Below, piece after piece: positions 1-7,763 of a DNA stretch of 64,000 nucleotides (within the stretch, counting starts at the first letter, position 1; every line of letters starts with the position of its first letter). This stretch comes from Streptomyces sp. NBC_01197 (GTDB lineage: Bacteria > Actinomycetota > Actinomycetes > Streptomycetales > Streptomycetaceae), in NCBI RefSeq assembly GCF_036010505.1, contig NZ_CP108569.1, forward strand, positions 2,420,001 through 2,484,000, in the 5' to 3' direction. Below the pieces are notes generated by a model. It did no database searches. It saw only the letters and a list, made by a program, of their open reading frames with translations, and was not told where the DNA came from. Made by a program: the position numbers and the translations under genes.

Positions 1-30
1 ACTGAGCTTGTTCAATCATTGGGAGGCGGC

Positions 31-672
31 GTGACAGCCATCGAGCAGACCGAGGCAGCACGTCCGCGGGGTACGCGGCTGCCGCGCCGCGCACGACGGA
101 ATCAGCTGCTGGGCGCCGCCCAGGAGGTGTTTGTCGCGCAGGGCTACCACTCTGCGGCGATGGACGACATCGCCGAGCGTGCCGGTGTCAGCAAGCCCGT
201 GCTCTACCAGCACTTCCCGGGCAAGCTCGATCTCTACCTGGCCCTGCTGGACCAGCACTGCGAGTCGCTGCTCCAGGCGGTCCGTACGGCCCTGGCGTCG
301 ACCACGGATAACAAACTGCGCGTGGCGGCGACGATGGACGCCTACTTCGCGTACGTCCAGGACGAGGGCGGCGCGTTCCGGCTGGTCTTCGAGTCCGATC
401 TGACGAACGAGCCGGCCGTGCGCGAGCGCGTCGAGCGGGTCTCGCTCCAGTGCGCCGAGGCGATCTCGGACATCATCGCCGGGGACACCGGGCTCTCCAA
501 GGAGGAGTCGATGCTGCTGGCCGTGGCTCTCGGCGGTGTCTCCCAGGTGGTGGCCCGTTACTGGCTCTCCAGCGAGTCGGGCATCCCGCGCGACACGGCG
601 GTGCAGCTGCTCACCTCGCTGGCCTGGCGCGGCATCGCGGGCTTCCCGCTGCACGGCAGCGACCAGAGCTGA
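31..672 (+). CDS. TetR/AcrR family transcriptional regulator
   Basis: A 213-aa DNA-binding regulator. The N-terminal TetR helix-turn-helix lies at about residues 17-60, with the typical core GVSKPVLYQHF and a following helical ligand-binding domain that carries no ligand-specific motif I can name. I start at GTG 31 because GGGAGG sits 5 bases upstream. The next gene is a DUF3107 protein 128 bp downstream on the same strand. A TetR gene beside DUF3107 and close to an RhlE helicase is also the arrangement I recall in M. tuberculosis (Rv3208, Rv3208A, Rv3211), so this is probably a housekeeping regulator and not an antibiotic-resistance one. Target unknown. Confidence 0.9.
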   Translation: MTAIEQTEAARPRGTRLPRRARRNQLLGAAQEVFVAQGYHSAAMDDIAERAGVSKPVLYQHFPGKLDLYLALLDQHCESLLQAVRTALASTTDNKLRVAATMDAYFAYVQDEGGAFRLVFESDLTNEPAVRERVERVSLQCAEAISDIIAGDTGLSKEESMLLAVALGGVSQVVARYWLSSESGIPRDTAVQLLTSLAWRGIAGFPLHGSDQS

Positions 673-800
673 CCCGGGCCGGGGCCGTGTTCGCTGCGGG
701 CGTGCGGTGCTGACGTCTTACGGGCCGCCGGGCCCGGCTAATGTGTGCTGCGTACGGCGCGGCTGACCGCGCACCGCACGACCGTCGGAGGGACATAGCC

Positions 801-1028
801 GTGGAGGTCAAGATCGGGGTTCAGCACGCACCCCGGGAGATCGTTCTGGAGAGCGGGCAGTCCGCCGAGGAGGTCGAGCGCTCGGTTGCCGACGCGCTGG
901 CCGGCAAGGCGCAGCTGCTCAGCCTCACGGACGACAAGGGCCGCAAGGTCCTGGTACCTGCCGACCGCATCGCGTACGTGGAGCTCGGCGAGCCCGCGAC
1001 CCGCCGGGTCGGGTTCGGCGCTCTCTAG
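801..1028 (+). CDS. DUF3107 family small protein
   Basis: A 75-aa soluble acidic protein matching the actinobacterial DUF3107 family (TB9.4-like), for which no biochemical function is established. The start is GTG 801, with GGAGGG at 787-792. The protein has the family pattern: a beta strand VEVKIGVQHAPREI, a central helix rich in E/A, and a C-terminal VPADRIAYVELGE segment. It lies between the TetR gene and a strong hairpin terminator, so TetR and DUF3107 may form a short operon. No membrane segment or signal peptide. Confidence 0.88.
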   Translation: MEVKIGVQHAPREIVLESGQSAEEVERSVADALAGKAQLLSLTDDKGRKVLVPADRIAYVELGEPATRRVGFGAL

Positions 1029-1067
1029 GCAGAGCTCCGCAGGCCGCACAGCGGCAGGACGGACGAC

Positions 1068-1108
1068 GGGAACGGCCCGGCGGTCAACACGACCGCCGGG
1101 CCGTTCCC
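1068..1108 (+). terminator. Strong hairpin terminator after the DUF3107 gene
   Basis: Perfect 18-bp inverted repeat (arms 1068-1085 and 1091-1108) with a 5-nt loop AACAC, starting 40 bp after the stop codon. There is no T tract, as is usual in streptomycetes. Confidence 0.85.
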
Positions 1109-1224
1109 GTGCGTGTGGTCCGGCGGCGCCAAGGATTGCGTTCCACGGCCGCCGGGTAAGACCGACATCAGTAAAGGATCAGTCGGCTCACAGCTGACTC
1201 ACAGCGGCGCGCGGAAGGGACGAC

Positions 1225-1491
1225 ATGCTCTGGGAAGCCCTCGCATCAGTACTGCTCGGCCTGGCGCTGGCCTGGTACGCGACACGGAAGCTGCCCACCC
1301 GCCTGCCGTCCCGGCACGTGGTGCTGGCCACGGGCCCGGTCGGCGCCCTCTTCGGCGCCTTCCTCACCCGCTCCGCACTCGGCCCCGGCCACGGCCCGGT
1401 GGTCCTGCTGGGCGCGGTGGTGATCGGAGCGGTGGTGCTCTCCCTGCTGCTCCGCCCGGGCCACCGGATCCGGCGGTCAGCGGCGGTGTAG
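1225..1491 (+). CDS. Small integral membrane protein, function unknown
   Basis: An 88-aa protein that is almost entirely hydrophobic. One membrane helix covers about residues 2-18 (LWEALASVLLGLALAW), a second about 32-48, and a third about 58-75, followed by a basic tail (RPGHRIRRS). ATG 1225 is preceded by GGAAGGGA at a short spacing. It is a single gene between the terminator of the upstream unit and the convergent ferritin-like gene. I recognise no family and assign no function. Confidence 0.7.
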   Translation: MLWEALASVLLGLALAWYATRKLPTRLPSRHVVLATGPVGALFGAFLTRSALGPGHGPVVLLGAVVIGAVVLSLLLRPGHRIRRSAAV

Positions 1492-1553
1492 CCCGCGCCA
1501 CGGCCGCCGCCCAGCCCCGGGAGGGCCCGAGTTGCGCGGGCCGGGGGATCCGG

Positions 1554-2279
1554 TCAGGCGGCCAGGCCCAGTGCGGCCATCCGCTTGGTGTGGGCCTCGG
1601 TGATCCTGGTGAACATCCTGCCGACCTCCGCCAGGTCGAAGCCGTCGGAGACACCGCCCACCAGCATCGTGGAGAGCGCGTCCCGGTCCGCCACCACCCG
1701 CTGGGCCTGGCTCAGAGCCTCGCCCATCAGACGTCGCGCCCACAGCGCCAGGCGGCCGCCGACCCGGGGCTCCGCCTCGATCGCCGCCCGTACCTTCTCG
1801 ACGGCGAAGTTGCCGTGCCCCGTGTCGTCGAGCACACCGAGCACCAGCTCGCGGGTGTCGGTGTCCAGCCGGGCCGCCACCTCGCGGTAGAAGTCACTCG
1901 CGATCGAGTCGCCGACGTACGCCTTGACCAGGCCCTCCAGCCAGTCCGACGGCGCGGTCTGGCGGTGGAAGTCGTCCAGGGCCTGGGCGAAAGGCTCCAT
2001 GGACGCCGTGGGCTCCACATCGATCGCGGACAGCCGCTCGGCCAGCCGCTCGAAGTGGGAGAACTCGGCGGACGCCATTTTCGCCAGGGCCGCCTTGTCG
2101 CCCAGCGTCGGCGCGAGCTTGGCGTCCTCGGCGAGGCGCTCGAAGGCCGCCAGCTCTCCGTACGCGAGCGCGCCGAGCAGGTCAACGACCGCTGCGTGGT
2201 ACCTCGGGTCGGCCGACGCCGTCTCCCAGTTCTGCGCGGCGATACCGGTCTGTTCCTTGGCGGTGTCAGGCGTCTGCAT
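1554..2279 (-). CDS. Ferritin-like fold protein (tRNA-hydroxylase-like)
   Basis: A 241-aa all-helical protein of the actinobacterial ferritin-like fold family distantly related to the MiaE-type hydroxylases. Residues compatible with a carboxylate-bridged metal site are visible in helical segments (ELAAFERL near 40, SAEFSHFERL near 75, a later helix ending AAIEAEP), but I cannot prove a complete di-iron site. The minus-strand ATG at 2279 opens MQTPDTAKEQ. It is divergent from the RNA helicase gene, and the same pair occurs next to rhlE in mycobacteria (Rv3210c/Rv3211), which suggests a link to RNA metabolism. That link is inference only. Confidence 0.82.
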   Translation of the reverse strand: MQTPDTAKEQTGIAAQNWETASADPRYHAAVVDLLGALAYGELAAFERLAEDAKLAPTLGDKAALAKMASAEFSHFERLAERLSAIDVEPTASMEPFAQALDDFHRQTAPSDWLEGLVKAYVGDSIASDFYREVAARLDTDTRELVLGVLDDTGHGNFAVEKVRAAIEAEPRVGGRLALWARRLMGEALSQAQRVVADRDALSTMLVGGVSDGFDLAEVGRMFTRITEAHTKRMAALGLAA

Positions 2280-2746
2280 GGACCGCACAATAGCGCTCCG
2301 TCCGCCAGGGATGAATTGCCGAGCGCGGCCCCCGGCGGGATGCGGGCCGGGATGTACGGAAGGTGCGGGCGCGCCCCTGGTGAGAATCGGGCGGAGACCG
2401 GGCGGGGCCCCTGTGACCGGGGGGAACACGGTGCCGGGAGAGGTCGGTGTGGGCGCGGTGGACCAGTGTGGCTTTGGTCTCCTGATGAATTCACCCAACG
2501 CACCTGCGGGATTTGGGGGTACAGTGGTAATGCGCCTGTCGAATGTTCAGCATGTTCGGTGGGTCATCCGAATGAGGATGCCCGGTCGGTGGCCCGATCG
2601 GCTCCATCTGACCGCCCTCACCAATTCGATGTGAGGGGCCCCCTCAGCGGCACGAGCGCTTGAGCGAAGGCAGTGGTCCCGCGCCAGTCGGCACGGTACG
2701 ACCCCCTTGTTCGCCTCGGTCCGCGTCTCACAGAAGAGGCAGCACC

Positions 2747-4501
2747 CTGACTACGTTCCGAGACCTCGGTATTCTCACCGAGACCGCCGAAGCCCTTGAG
2801 GCCGTCGGCATCACGTCCCCCTTCCCCATCCAGGAGATGACGCTCCCCGTCGCGCTCGCCGGCTCCGACGTCATCGGCCAGGCCAAGACCGGCACCGGCA
2901 AGACGCTCGGCTTCGGACTGCCGCTCCTGGAGCGCGTCACCGTCCCCGCGGACGTCGAGGCGGGCCGGGCCAAGCCCGAGCTGCTGACCGACGCCCCCCA
3001 GGCGCTCGTCGTCGTCCCCACCCGCGAGCTGTGCCAGCAGGTCACCAACGACCTGCAGACCGCCGGCAAGGCCCGTAACGTCCGGGTGCTCGCCATCTAC
3101 GGCGGCCGGGCCTACGAGCCGCAGGTCGAAGCGCTGAAGAAGGGCGTCGACATCATCGTCGGCACCCCGGGCCGGCTGCTCGACCTGGCGGGTCAGAAGA
3201 AGCTCAACCTCGGTCACATCCGCGCGCTCGTCCTGGACGAGGCCGACGAGATGCTGGACCTGGGCTTCCTCCCCGACGTCGAGCGCATCATGAGCATGCT
3301 GCCGGCGCGCCGTCAGACGATGCTGTTCTCGGCGACCATGCCCGGCGCGGTCATCAGCCTGGCCCGCCGCTACATGTCGCAGCCGACGCACATCCGCGCC
3401 ACCTCGCCGGACGGCGAGGGCCAGACGGTCGCGAACATCACCCAGCACATCTTCCGCGCGCACTCCATGGACAAGCCCGAGCTCGTCTCGCGCATCCTCC
3501 AGGCGGACGGCCGCGGTCTGGCGATGATCTTCTGCCGCACGAAGCGGACGGCCGCCGACATCGCCGAGCAGCTCGCCACCCGCGGTTTCGCCTCTGGCGC
3601 GGTCCACGGTGACCTCGGCCAGGGCGCCCGCGAGCAGGCGCTGCGCGCCTTCCGCAACGGCAAGGTCGACGTTCTCGTCTGCACCGACGTCGCGGCCCGC
3701 GGTATCGACGTCGACGATGTGACGCACGTCATCAACTACCAGTCCCCCGAGGACGAGAAGACGTATCTGCACCGCATCGGCCGCACCGGCCGAGCGGGCA
3801 AGTCGGGTACGGCGATCACCCTGGTCGACTGGGACGACATCCCCCGCTGGAAGCTGATCAACAAGGCGCTTGACCTGCCGTTCGACGAGCCGGAGGAGAC
3901 CTACTCCACCTCGGCGCACCTCTACGAGCTGCTGGGTATCCCCACCGGTACGAAGGGTGTCCTGCCGCGCGCTGACCGTACGCGCGCCGGGCTCGGCGCG
4001 GAAGCGGTCGAGGACCTGGGCGAGACCGGCGGCCGCGGCCGCAAGGCGTCCGTGCCCGCTCCCGCCGTGAAGGAGGAGCGCGCCCCGCGTACTCCCCGCC
4101 AGCGCAGGCGCACCCGCAACGGCGCACCGCTCACGGAGTCCGGCGCCGCCGCCCCCGCGGCGGAGGCCGTGACCGAGCGGTCCGCACCGGCGGACCAGGC
4201 CGACAACGCCGACGAGGTACGCGCGCCGCGCCGCCGCCGCCGGACTCGGTCGAGCGGCGCTGACACCCAGACCGCCGTCGCCGAGGCAGCTGTGGTGGCT
4301 CCGGCAGCACCGGTGGCCGAGGCTGAGGCACCTGCCGCGGTCAAGCCGAAGCGGACCCGGACCCGGACGGCCAAGGCGACCGGTACGAAGGCCGCCGAGG
4401 CCGAGGCTCCGGCAGCCGCAGCGGCCGAGCCGGAGACGGCTGAGGCGAAGCCGAGGCGCCGCCGCACGAGGGCGCCGAAGGCGGCACAGCCCGAGAGCTG
4501 A
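2747..4501 (+). CDS. rhlE: DEAD-box ATP-dependent RNA helicase, RhlE type
   Basis: ATP-dependent RNA unwinding enzyme, 584 aa from the start chosen here. All the family motifs are present in order: Q motif (FPIQ), Walker A AKTGTGKT, PTREL, TPGR, DEAD, SAT, then in the second RecA domain CTDVAARGIDV and HRIGRTGRAGKSG. After about residue 400 a long disordered Ala/Glu-rich tail carries repeated Arg clusters ([26 protein letters not shown]), typical of actinobacterial RhlE and probably for RNA binding. I chose CTG 2747 because AGAGG lies 8 nt upstream and LTTFRDLG begins the conserved region. A TTG at 2660 gives 29 extra residues but has no ribosome binding site. Confidence 0.95.
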   Translation: MTTFRDLGILTETAEALEAVGITSPFPIQEMTLPVALAGSDVIGQAKTGTGKTLGFGLPLLERVTVPADVEAGRAKPELLTDAPQALVVVPTRELCQQVTNDLQTAGKARNVRVLAIYGGRAYEPQVEALKKGVDIIVGTPGRLLDLAGQKKLNLGHIRALVLDEADEMLDLGFLPDVERIMSMLPARRQTMLFSATMPGAVISLARRYMSQPTHIRATSPDGEGQTVANITQHIFRAHSMDKPELVSRILQADGRGLAMIFCRTKRTAADIAEQLATRGFASGAVHGDLGQGAREQALRAFRNGKVDVLVCTDVAARGIDVDDVTHVINYQSPEDEKTYLHRIGRTGRAGKSGTAITLVDWDDIPRWKLINKALDLPFDEPEETYSTSAHLYELLGIPTGTKGVLPRADRTRAGLGAEAVEDLGETGGRGRKASVPAPAVKEERAPRTPRQRRRTRNGAPLTESGAAAPAAEAVTERSAPADQADNADEVRAPRRRRRTRSSGADTQTAVAEAAVVAPAAPVAEAEAPAAVKPKRTRTRTAKATGTKAAEAEAPAAAAAEPETAEAKPRRRRTRAPKAAQPES

Positions 4502-4513
4502 GACCGATCGCTG

Positions 4514-4547
4514 GTGGCCCGGACCCTGTGAGCGGGGTCCGGGCCAC
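4514..4547 (+). terminator. Terminator of the RNA helicase gene
   Basis: Inverted repeat with perfect 13-bp arms (4514-4526 and 4535-4547) and an 8-nt loop, beginning 13 bp after the helicase stop codon. Confidence 0.8.
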
Positions 4548-4614
4548 TGGTGTGTCCGGCCCCGGAGTTCCGCCTCTCCGGGAACGGCACTGCCGGAGAC
4601 GCTAGCCTCATGTC

Positions 4615-5472
4615 ATGAGCAGGCCTCTCACCTTCGCGCCGCCCGCCGGCACTCACGCCGGCCCCCTGCGGACATCTCGCGGCACCTTCGCATCGCTGGT
4701 GACTCCCGCCGCGGGGTCCGCTGCCCCGGAGCCCCGGCCCACCGTCCTTCTGCTCCCCGGGTTCACCGGGAGCAAGGAGGACTTCACCGCGATGCTCCAG
4801 CCGCTCGCCACCGCGGGCTACCGCGTGGTCGCCGTCGACGGGCGGGGGCAGTACGAGACCCCGGGCCCGGACGACCAAGCGGCTTACACACAGGGTGAGT
4901 TGGCCCGGGACTTACTCGCACAGGCAGCGGCGGTCGGCACCCCCGTACATCTGGTCGGGCACTCGCTCGGCGGGCAGATCGCCCGTGCGGCGGTGCTGCT
5001 CGACCCGGCGCCGTTCGCGTCCCTGACGCTGATCTCGTCCGGCCCCGCAGAGGTCACCGCCGCCCAGCAGCAGAAGATCAAGCTGCTGACCGACGCGCTC
5101 GCCAGGCTGGGGATGGAGCAGGTGTGGGAGGCGATGCGCGCGATGGGTCCGCCGCAGGACGCCGACACGGACGGTGAACCGGCCCTGCGGCGGCGCTGGT
5201 TGATGCACAATCCGGCCCAGCTCATGGCGACCGGGCGGCAGTTGTCGACCGAACCGGACCGGGTGGACGAGCTCGCCGCCCTCCCGCTCGCCCGGCATGT
5301 CGTGTCGGGCGAGAGCGACGACACCTGGCCGGTGCCGCTGCTGGACGAGATGGCCGTACGGCTCGGGGCGGTACGGAGCGTCATCGCGGGCGCCGAGCAC
5401 TCCCCCAACACCGACCGGCCCGAGCGGACGGCCGAGGCGCTGACCGCGTTCTGGGACCGGCACTGCGGCTGA
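4615..5472 (+). CDS. Alpha/beta hydrolase containing a TTA codon
   Basis: A 285-aa cytoplasmic alpha/beta-hydrolase. Visible elements are the oxyanion strand VLLLPGFTGSKEDF near 42-56, the nucleophile elbow GHSLGG near 117-122 (catalytic Ser), a likely acid in the SGESDDTWP segment near 240, and the catalytic His in AEHSPN near 262. The substrate is not predictable. Codon 100 (4912-4914) is TTA, which in Streptomyces is read only by the bldA tRNA, so full translation should be delayed to the developmental phase. It stands alone between the helicase terminator and a convergent NYN gene. Confidence 0.9.
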   Translation: MSRPLTFAPPAGTHAGPLRTSRGTFASLVTPAAGSAAPEPRPTVLLLPGFTGSKEDFTAMLQPLATAGYRVVAVDGRGQYETPGPDDQAAYTQGELARDLLAQAAAVGTPVHLVGHSLGGQIARAAVLLDPAPFASLTLISSGPAEVTAAQQQKIKLLTDALARLGMEQVWEAMRAMGPPQDADTDGEPALRRRWLMHNPAQLMATGRQLSTEPDRVDELAALPLARHVVSGESDDTWPVPLLDEMAVRLGAVRSVIAGAEHSPNTDRPERTAEALTAFWDRHCG

Positions 5473-5480
5473 TCAGCTCA

Positions 5481-5559
5481 TCAGTACTGCGACTGGCCGG
5501 TACCCCAGCCGGTCAGTACTGCGACTGGCCGGTACCGCAGCCGGTCAGTACTGCGACTG
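5481..5559. repeat. 32-bp tandem repeat over the 3' end of the NYN gene
   Basis: Two full 32-bp copies (5481-5512, 5513-5544) and a partial third (5545-5559) that is the real end of the minus-strand NYN gene. Each copy repeats the codons for the C-terminal Ser-Gln-Tyr and the stop. Full copies differ by one base. Each also contains an imperfect hairpin (ACTGgCCGG / CCGGtCAGT), so the array may act as a multiple bidirectional terminator between the convergent genes. Confidence 0.9.
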
Positions 5560-6432
5560 AAGGTGGTTCCAGAAGCCGTCCCGCAGCGCCCGCCGCAGGT
5601 CGCCGTGGCCGCGCAGCGACCGCTGGAGCAGCCGTTCCGCGTCGACCAGCAGATCCTGGTCCACCGGACCCGGCAGATAGGGGCGCCCCGGCAGCAGCTC
5701 GGCCAGCGTCTGGCGGCCGCGTTCGGAGAGCCAGGTCGCCGCGATCTGCGCACCGATGAAGCGGACGTCCTCGCGGGACGGCGGCGGCGTCCCCTCCTCG
5801 TACACCGTGACCGGGCGGCGCCCCACGTACGGCTTCCAGAAGTCCAGGTCGAAGGTCCGCTGGCTGTCGACCTCCCAGAGCAGCGGCTCGGCCTGGTTGC
5901 GGCCCTCCCCCGCCTCGATGCCCCAGAGGTGGACCCGCGCCCCGTACCCCTGGGCGGCCTCGACGGCGGAGACCAGGTCCTCGTCGCCGCCGACCAGCGC
6001 GGCATCGCTGATCGCGCGGTGCCTGGCGAGCGATTCCAGATCCGTGCGGATCAGGGAATCGACGCCTTTCTGCTGGTTGTTGGCGTTCAGATTGCCGAGG
6101 CGGACCTTGACGTCCGGGAGTTCGGCGATGGACTGCTGCTCGGGGGTGTGGATACGGCGCCGGGCGCCGTCGTACCAGTACACCCGGAGCAGCCTGCTGT
6201 CCGCGAAGATGGTCCGCGCCCTGTCGATGAACGCCTCGATCAGGCCCTCCGCGTCCAGGTCGAACGATCTGCGGTCCTCATTCCCGGTGACCAGCAGGCC
6301 GGCGGCTGCGTACACATATCCGGCGTCGACGAAGATCGCGTGCGTGGAGGGTGTCTTGGACACCTCGGAGAGCACGCGCTGGAGGAGCGCGTTGGTGCGC
6401 TCCAGCTGGGCGCTGATATCTGGATCGTTCAT
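5545..6432 (-). CDS. NYN (PIN-like) domain protein
   Basis: A 295-aa protein whose N-terminal half is a NYN domain, a PIN-like fold found in putative RNases. The acidic positions expected for metal binding are present: IFVDAGYVYAA near 33 (first Asp), a central KGVDSLIRTDL, and SDAALVGGDEDLVSAVEAA with the GGDxD motif. The C-terminal third has a conserved helical extension of unknown role. The start is ATG 6432; a Shine-Dalgarno sequence is weak. The gene is divergent from a 50-aa small-protein gene. RNA or tRNA cleavage is a family-level inference. Confidence 0.85.
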   Translation of the reverse strand: MNDPDISAQLERTNALLQRVLSEVSKTPSTHAIFVDAGYVYAAAGLLVTGNEDRRSFDLDAEGLIEAFIDRARTIFADSRLLRVYWYDGARRRIHTPEQQSIAELPDVKVRLGNLNANNQQKGVDSLIRTDLESLARHRAISDAALVGGDEDLVSAVEAAQGYGARVHLWGIEAGEGRNQAEPLLWEVDSQRTFDLDFWKPYVGRRPVTVYEEGTPPPSREDVRFIGAQIAATWLSERGRQTLAELLPGRPYLPGPVDQDLLVDAERLLQRSLRGHGDLRRALRDGFWNHLQSQY

Positions 6433-6597
6433 ACGGGGTTCATTCTCTGTGGCGTCACGGAGTGAGCACAACCTGCGGCCCGACCCATCGGTCGTTAGGC
6501 TGACGAAAATTTTATTTAGCGTAGGGAATGTTTGCCGGGGGCAACCCGTTGTCACCTACGGAACGTGTTGCACGCTAATCACGCAATCACCTCTTAA

Positions 6598-6671
6598 CGG
6601 ACGGGCAACCGTCCGGACTCAGCGCGGGACGAGACTGTGGGAACCCGCACCAGTAGTTCTCCTAGCAGGAG
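6598..6671 (+). promoter_or_regulatory. Structured 5' leader of the 50-aa small-protein gene
   Basis: Upstream of the TTG start are two clear stem-loops: CGGACGG-gcaa-CCGTCCG (6598-6615, a GNRA-type tetraloop) and CTCCT-agc-AGGAG (6659-6671), the second hiding an AGGAG sequence. Between them is a GCGGG/CCCGC pairing. The area before it (6505-6600) is locally AT-rich and probably holds the divergent promoters. No known riboswitch class was recognised. Confidence 0.45.
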
Positions 6672-6692
6672 GATCAGACGAAGGGAGAAGCC

Positions 6693-6845
6693 TTGCGCTT
6701 CGAAATCATGCGACTCGATGACGTCGATGGCTCCGCCATGGACAGCACCGTCGTAGACGCCGCCTCCGTCAACCGGATCGTGCAGCAGGCCGCCGCAATC
6801 GGCCAGCGCATCTACATCCGCCCGGCCGAATCGTCGGCCTCGTAA
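6693..6845 (+). CDS. Conserved 50-aa small protein
   Basis: An open frame that starts at TTG 6693 behind AAGGGAG (6681-6687) and encodes 50 residues, beginning MRFEIMRLDDVDG and ending RPAESSAS. It has no membrane segment and no cysteines; the middle (VNRIVQQAAAIGQRIYI) looks like a helix followed by a strand. Codon usage is typical for the genome, and a perfect 13-bp terminator follows 23 bp after the stop, so it is a complete independent transcription unit. I recall similar small proteins in other streptomycetes, but no function is known to me. Confidence 0.8.
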   Translation: MRFEIMRLDDVDGSAMDSTVVDAASVNRIVQQAAAIGQRIYIRPAESSAS

Positions 6846-6867
6846 CAGCGGAAGATTTTTCAGACGA

Positions 6868-6897
6868 AGCGCCCCCGTGCAGATGCACGGGGGCGCT
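6868..6897 (+). terminator. Terminator of the 50-aa gene
   Basis: Perfect 13-bp stem (6868-6880 and 6885-6897) with loop AGAT, placed between the small gene and the convergent marC-like gene. Confidence 0.88.
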
Positions 6898-6967
6898 GTG
6901 CGTCCCCCACCGGGCGTCGGGACCGGGCCATGCGGGTCAGGCGATGCAGGTCAGGCGATGGGCGCGC

Positions 6968-7573
6968 TCATCCGGCCTTGATGACCTGCGTGATGCCGTT
7001 GATGATCTGCTGCACCGCGATCGCGGACAGCATCATTCCGGCGAGCCGGGTCACCAGCACCACACCGCCGTCCTTGATGACCCGGATGATCAGCAGTGAG
7101 TACCGCATGGTCACCCAGAGCACCACGTGCATGGCGACGATCGCGGCCCACACGGACACCTGCTGCGCCACGGTGGACGCGTGCTGCACAGCGAGGATCA
7201 CCGAGACGATCGCACCGGGCCCCGCCAGCAGCGGCATCCCCAGCGGCACGAGAGCCACATTGACGTCCTTCGTCTGCGTCGGCTCGTCGGTCTTGCCGGT
7301 GAGCAGGTCGAGCGCGATGAGCAGCAGGAGCAGCCCGCCGGCGATCATCAGCGCCGGTACGGAGACATGCAGGTAGTCCAGGATCTGCTGGCCCAGCAGA
7401 CCGAAGACGGTGATCACCCCGAGGGCCACCGCCACCGCCTGCCCGGCCATCCGGCGCTGGACCTTGGCGGGTCGGCCCGCGGTGAGGGCGAGGAAGATCG
7501 GGGTGATGCCAGGGGGGTCCATGATCACGAAAAGCGTGACAAAGAGGGATCCGAAAACGGCGACGTCGAACAC
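6968..7573 (-). CDS. MarC family integral membrane protein
   Basis: A 201-aa inner-membrane protein of the MarC/UPF0056 family with six predicted helices. The signature VTLFVIMDPPGITPIFLAL is at the N-terminus, and MPLLAGPGAIVSVI lies near residue 105. The family was once linked to multiple antibiotic resistance, but that link was withdrawn and the transported substrate is unknown. The start is GTG 7573 (VFDVAVFGSLF), where homologues begin, although the ribosome binding site is weak. Downstream in transcription the gene faces the terminator of the small-protein gene. Confidence 0.9.
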   Translation of the reverse strand: MFDVAVFGSLFVTLFVIMDPPGITPIFLALTAGRPAKVQRRMAGQAVAVALGVITVFGLLGQQILDYLHVSVPALMIAGGLLLLLIALDLLTGKTDEPTQTKDVNVALVPLGMPLLAGPGAIVSVILAVQHASTVAQQVSVWAAIVAMHVVLWVTMRYSLLIIRVIKDGGVVLVTRLAGMMLSAIAVQQIINGITQVIKAG

Positions 7574-7763
7574 AGTGAGGGCCTTGCTTGCGTGGAGAGA
7601 GTGAGCGGGGACGGTGGTACCGGAACGCGCGGATGCGGGCCGGTACGGAGGTGGCACCGCGGAGTGCCGCCGGAGAGCGGCACACCGGAAGGTGACAGAA
7701 CGGGAGAGGGCGGGAGCCATCGGGCACCGGACCCGCGTACGGTCCGGGCGGGGCGGGGCGTTG

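Noticed and set aside
1113..2663. A 516-codon open frame on the plus strand across the ferritin-like gene
   Set aside because: It runs antisense to a recognisable gene, has Arg/Gly/Pro-rich shadow composition and no ribosome binding site; long shadows are normal at this G+C.
2618..3919. A 433-codon minus-strand frame opposite the RNA helicase
   Set aside because: Mirror frame of a gene with all DEAD-box motifs; no family resemblance.
5481..5559. Repeat array as a possible CRISPR
   Set aside because: The copies are directly adjacent with no spacers, and no cas genes are present.
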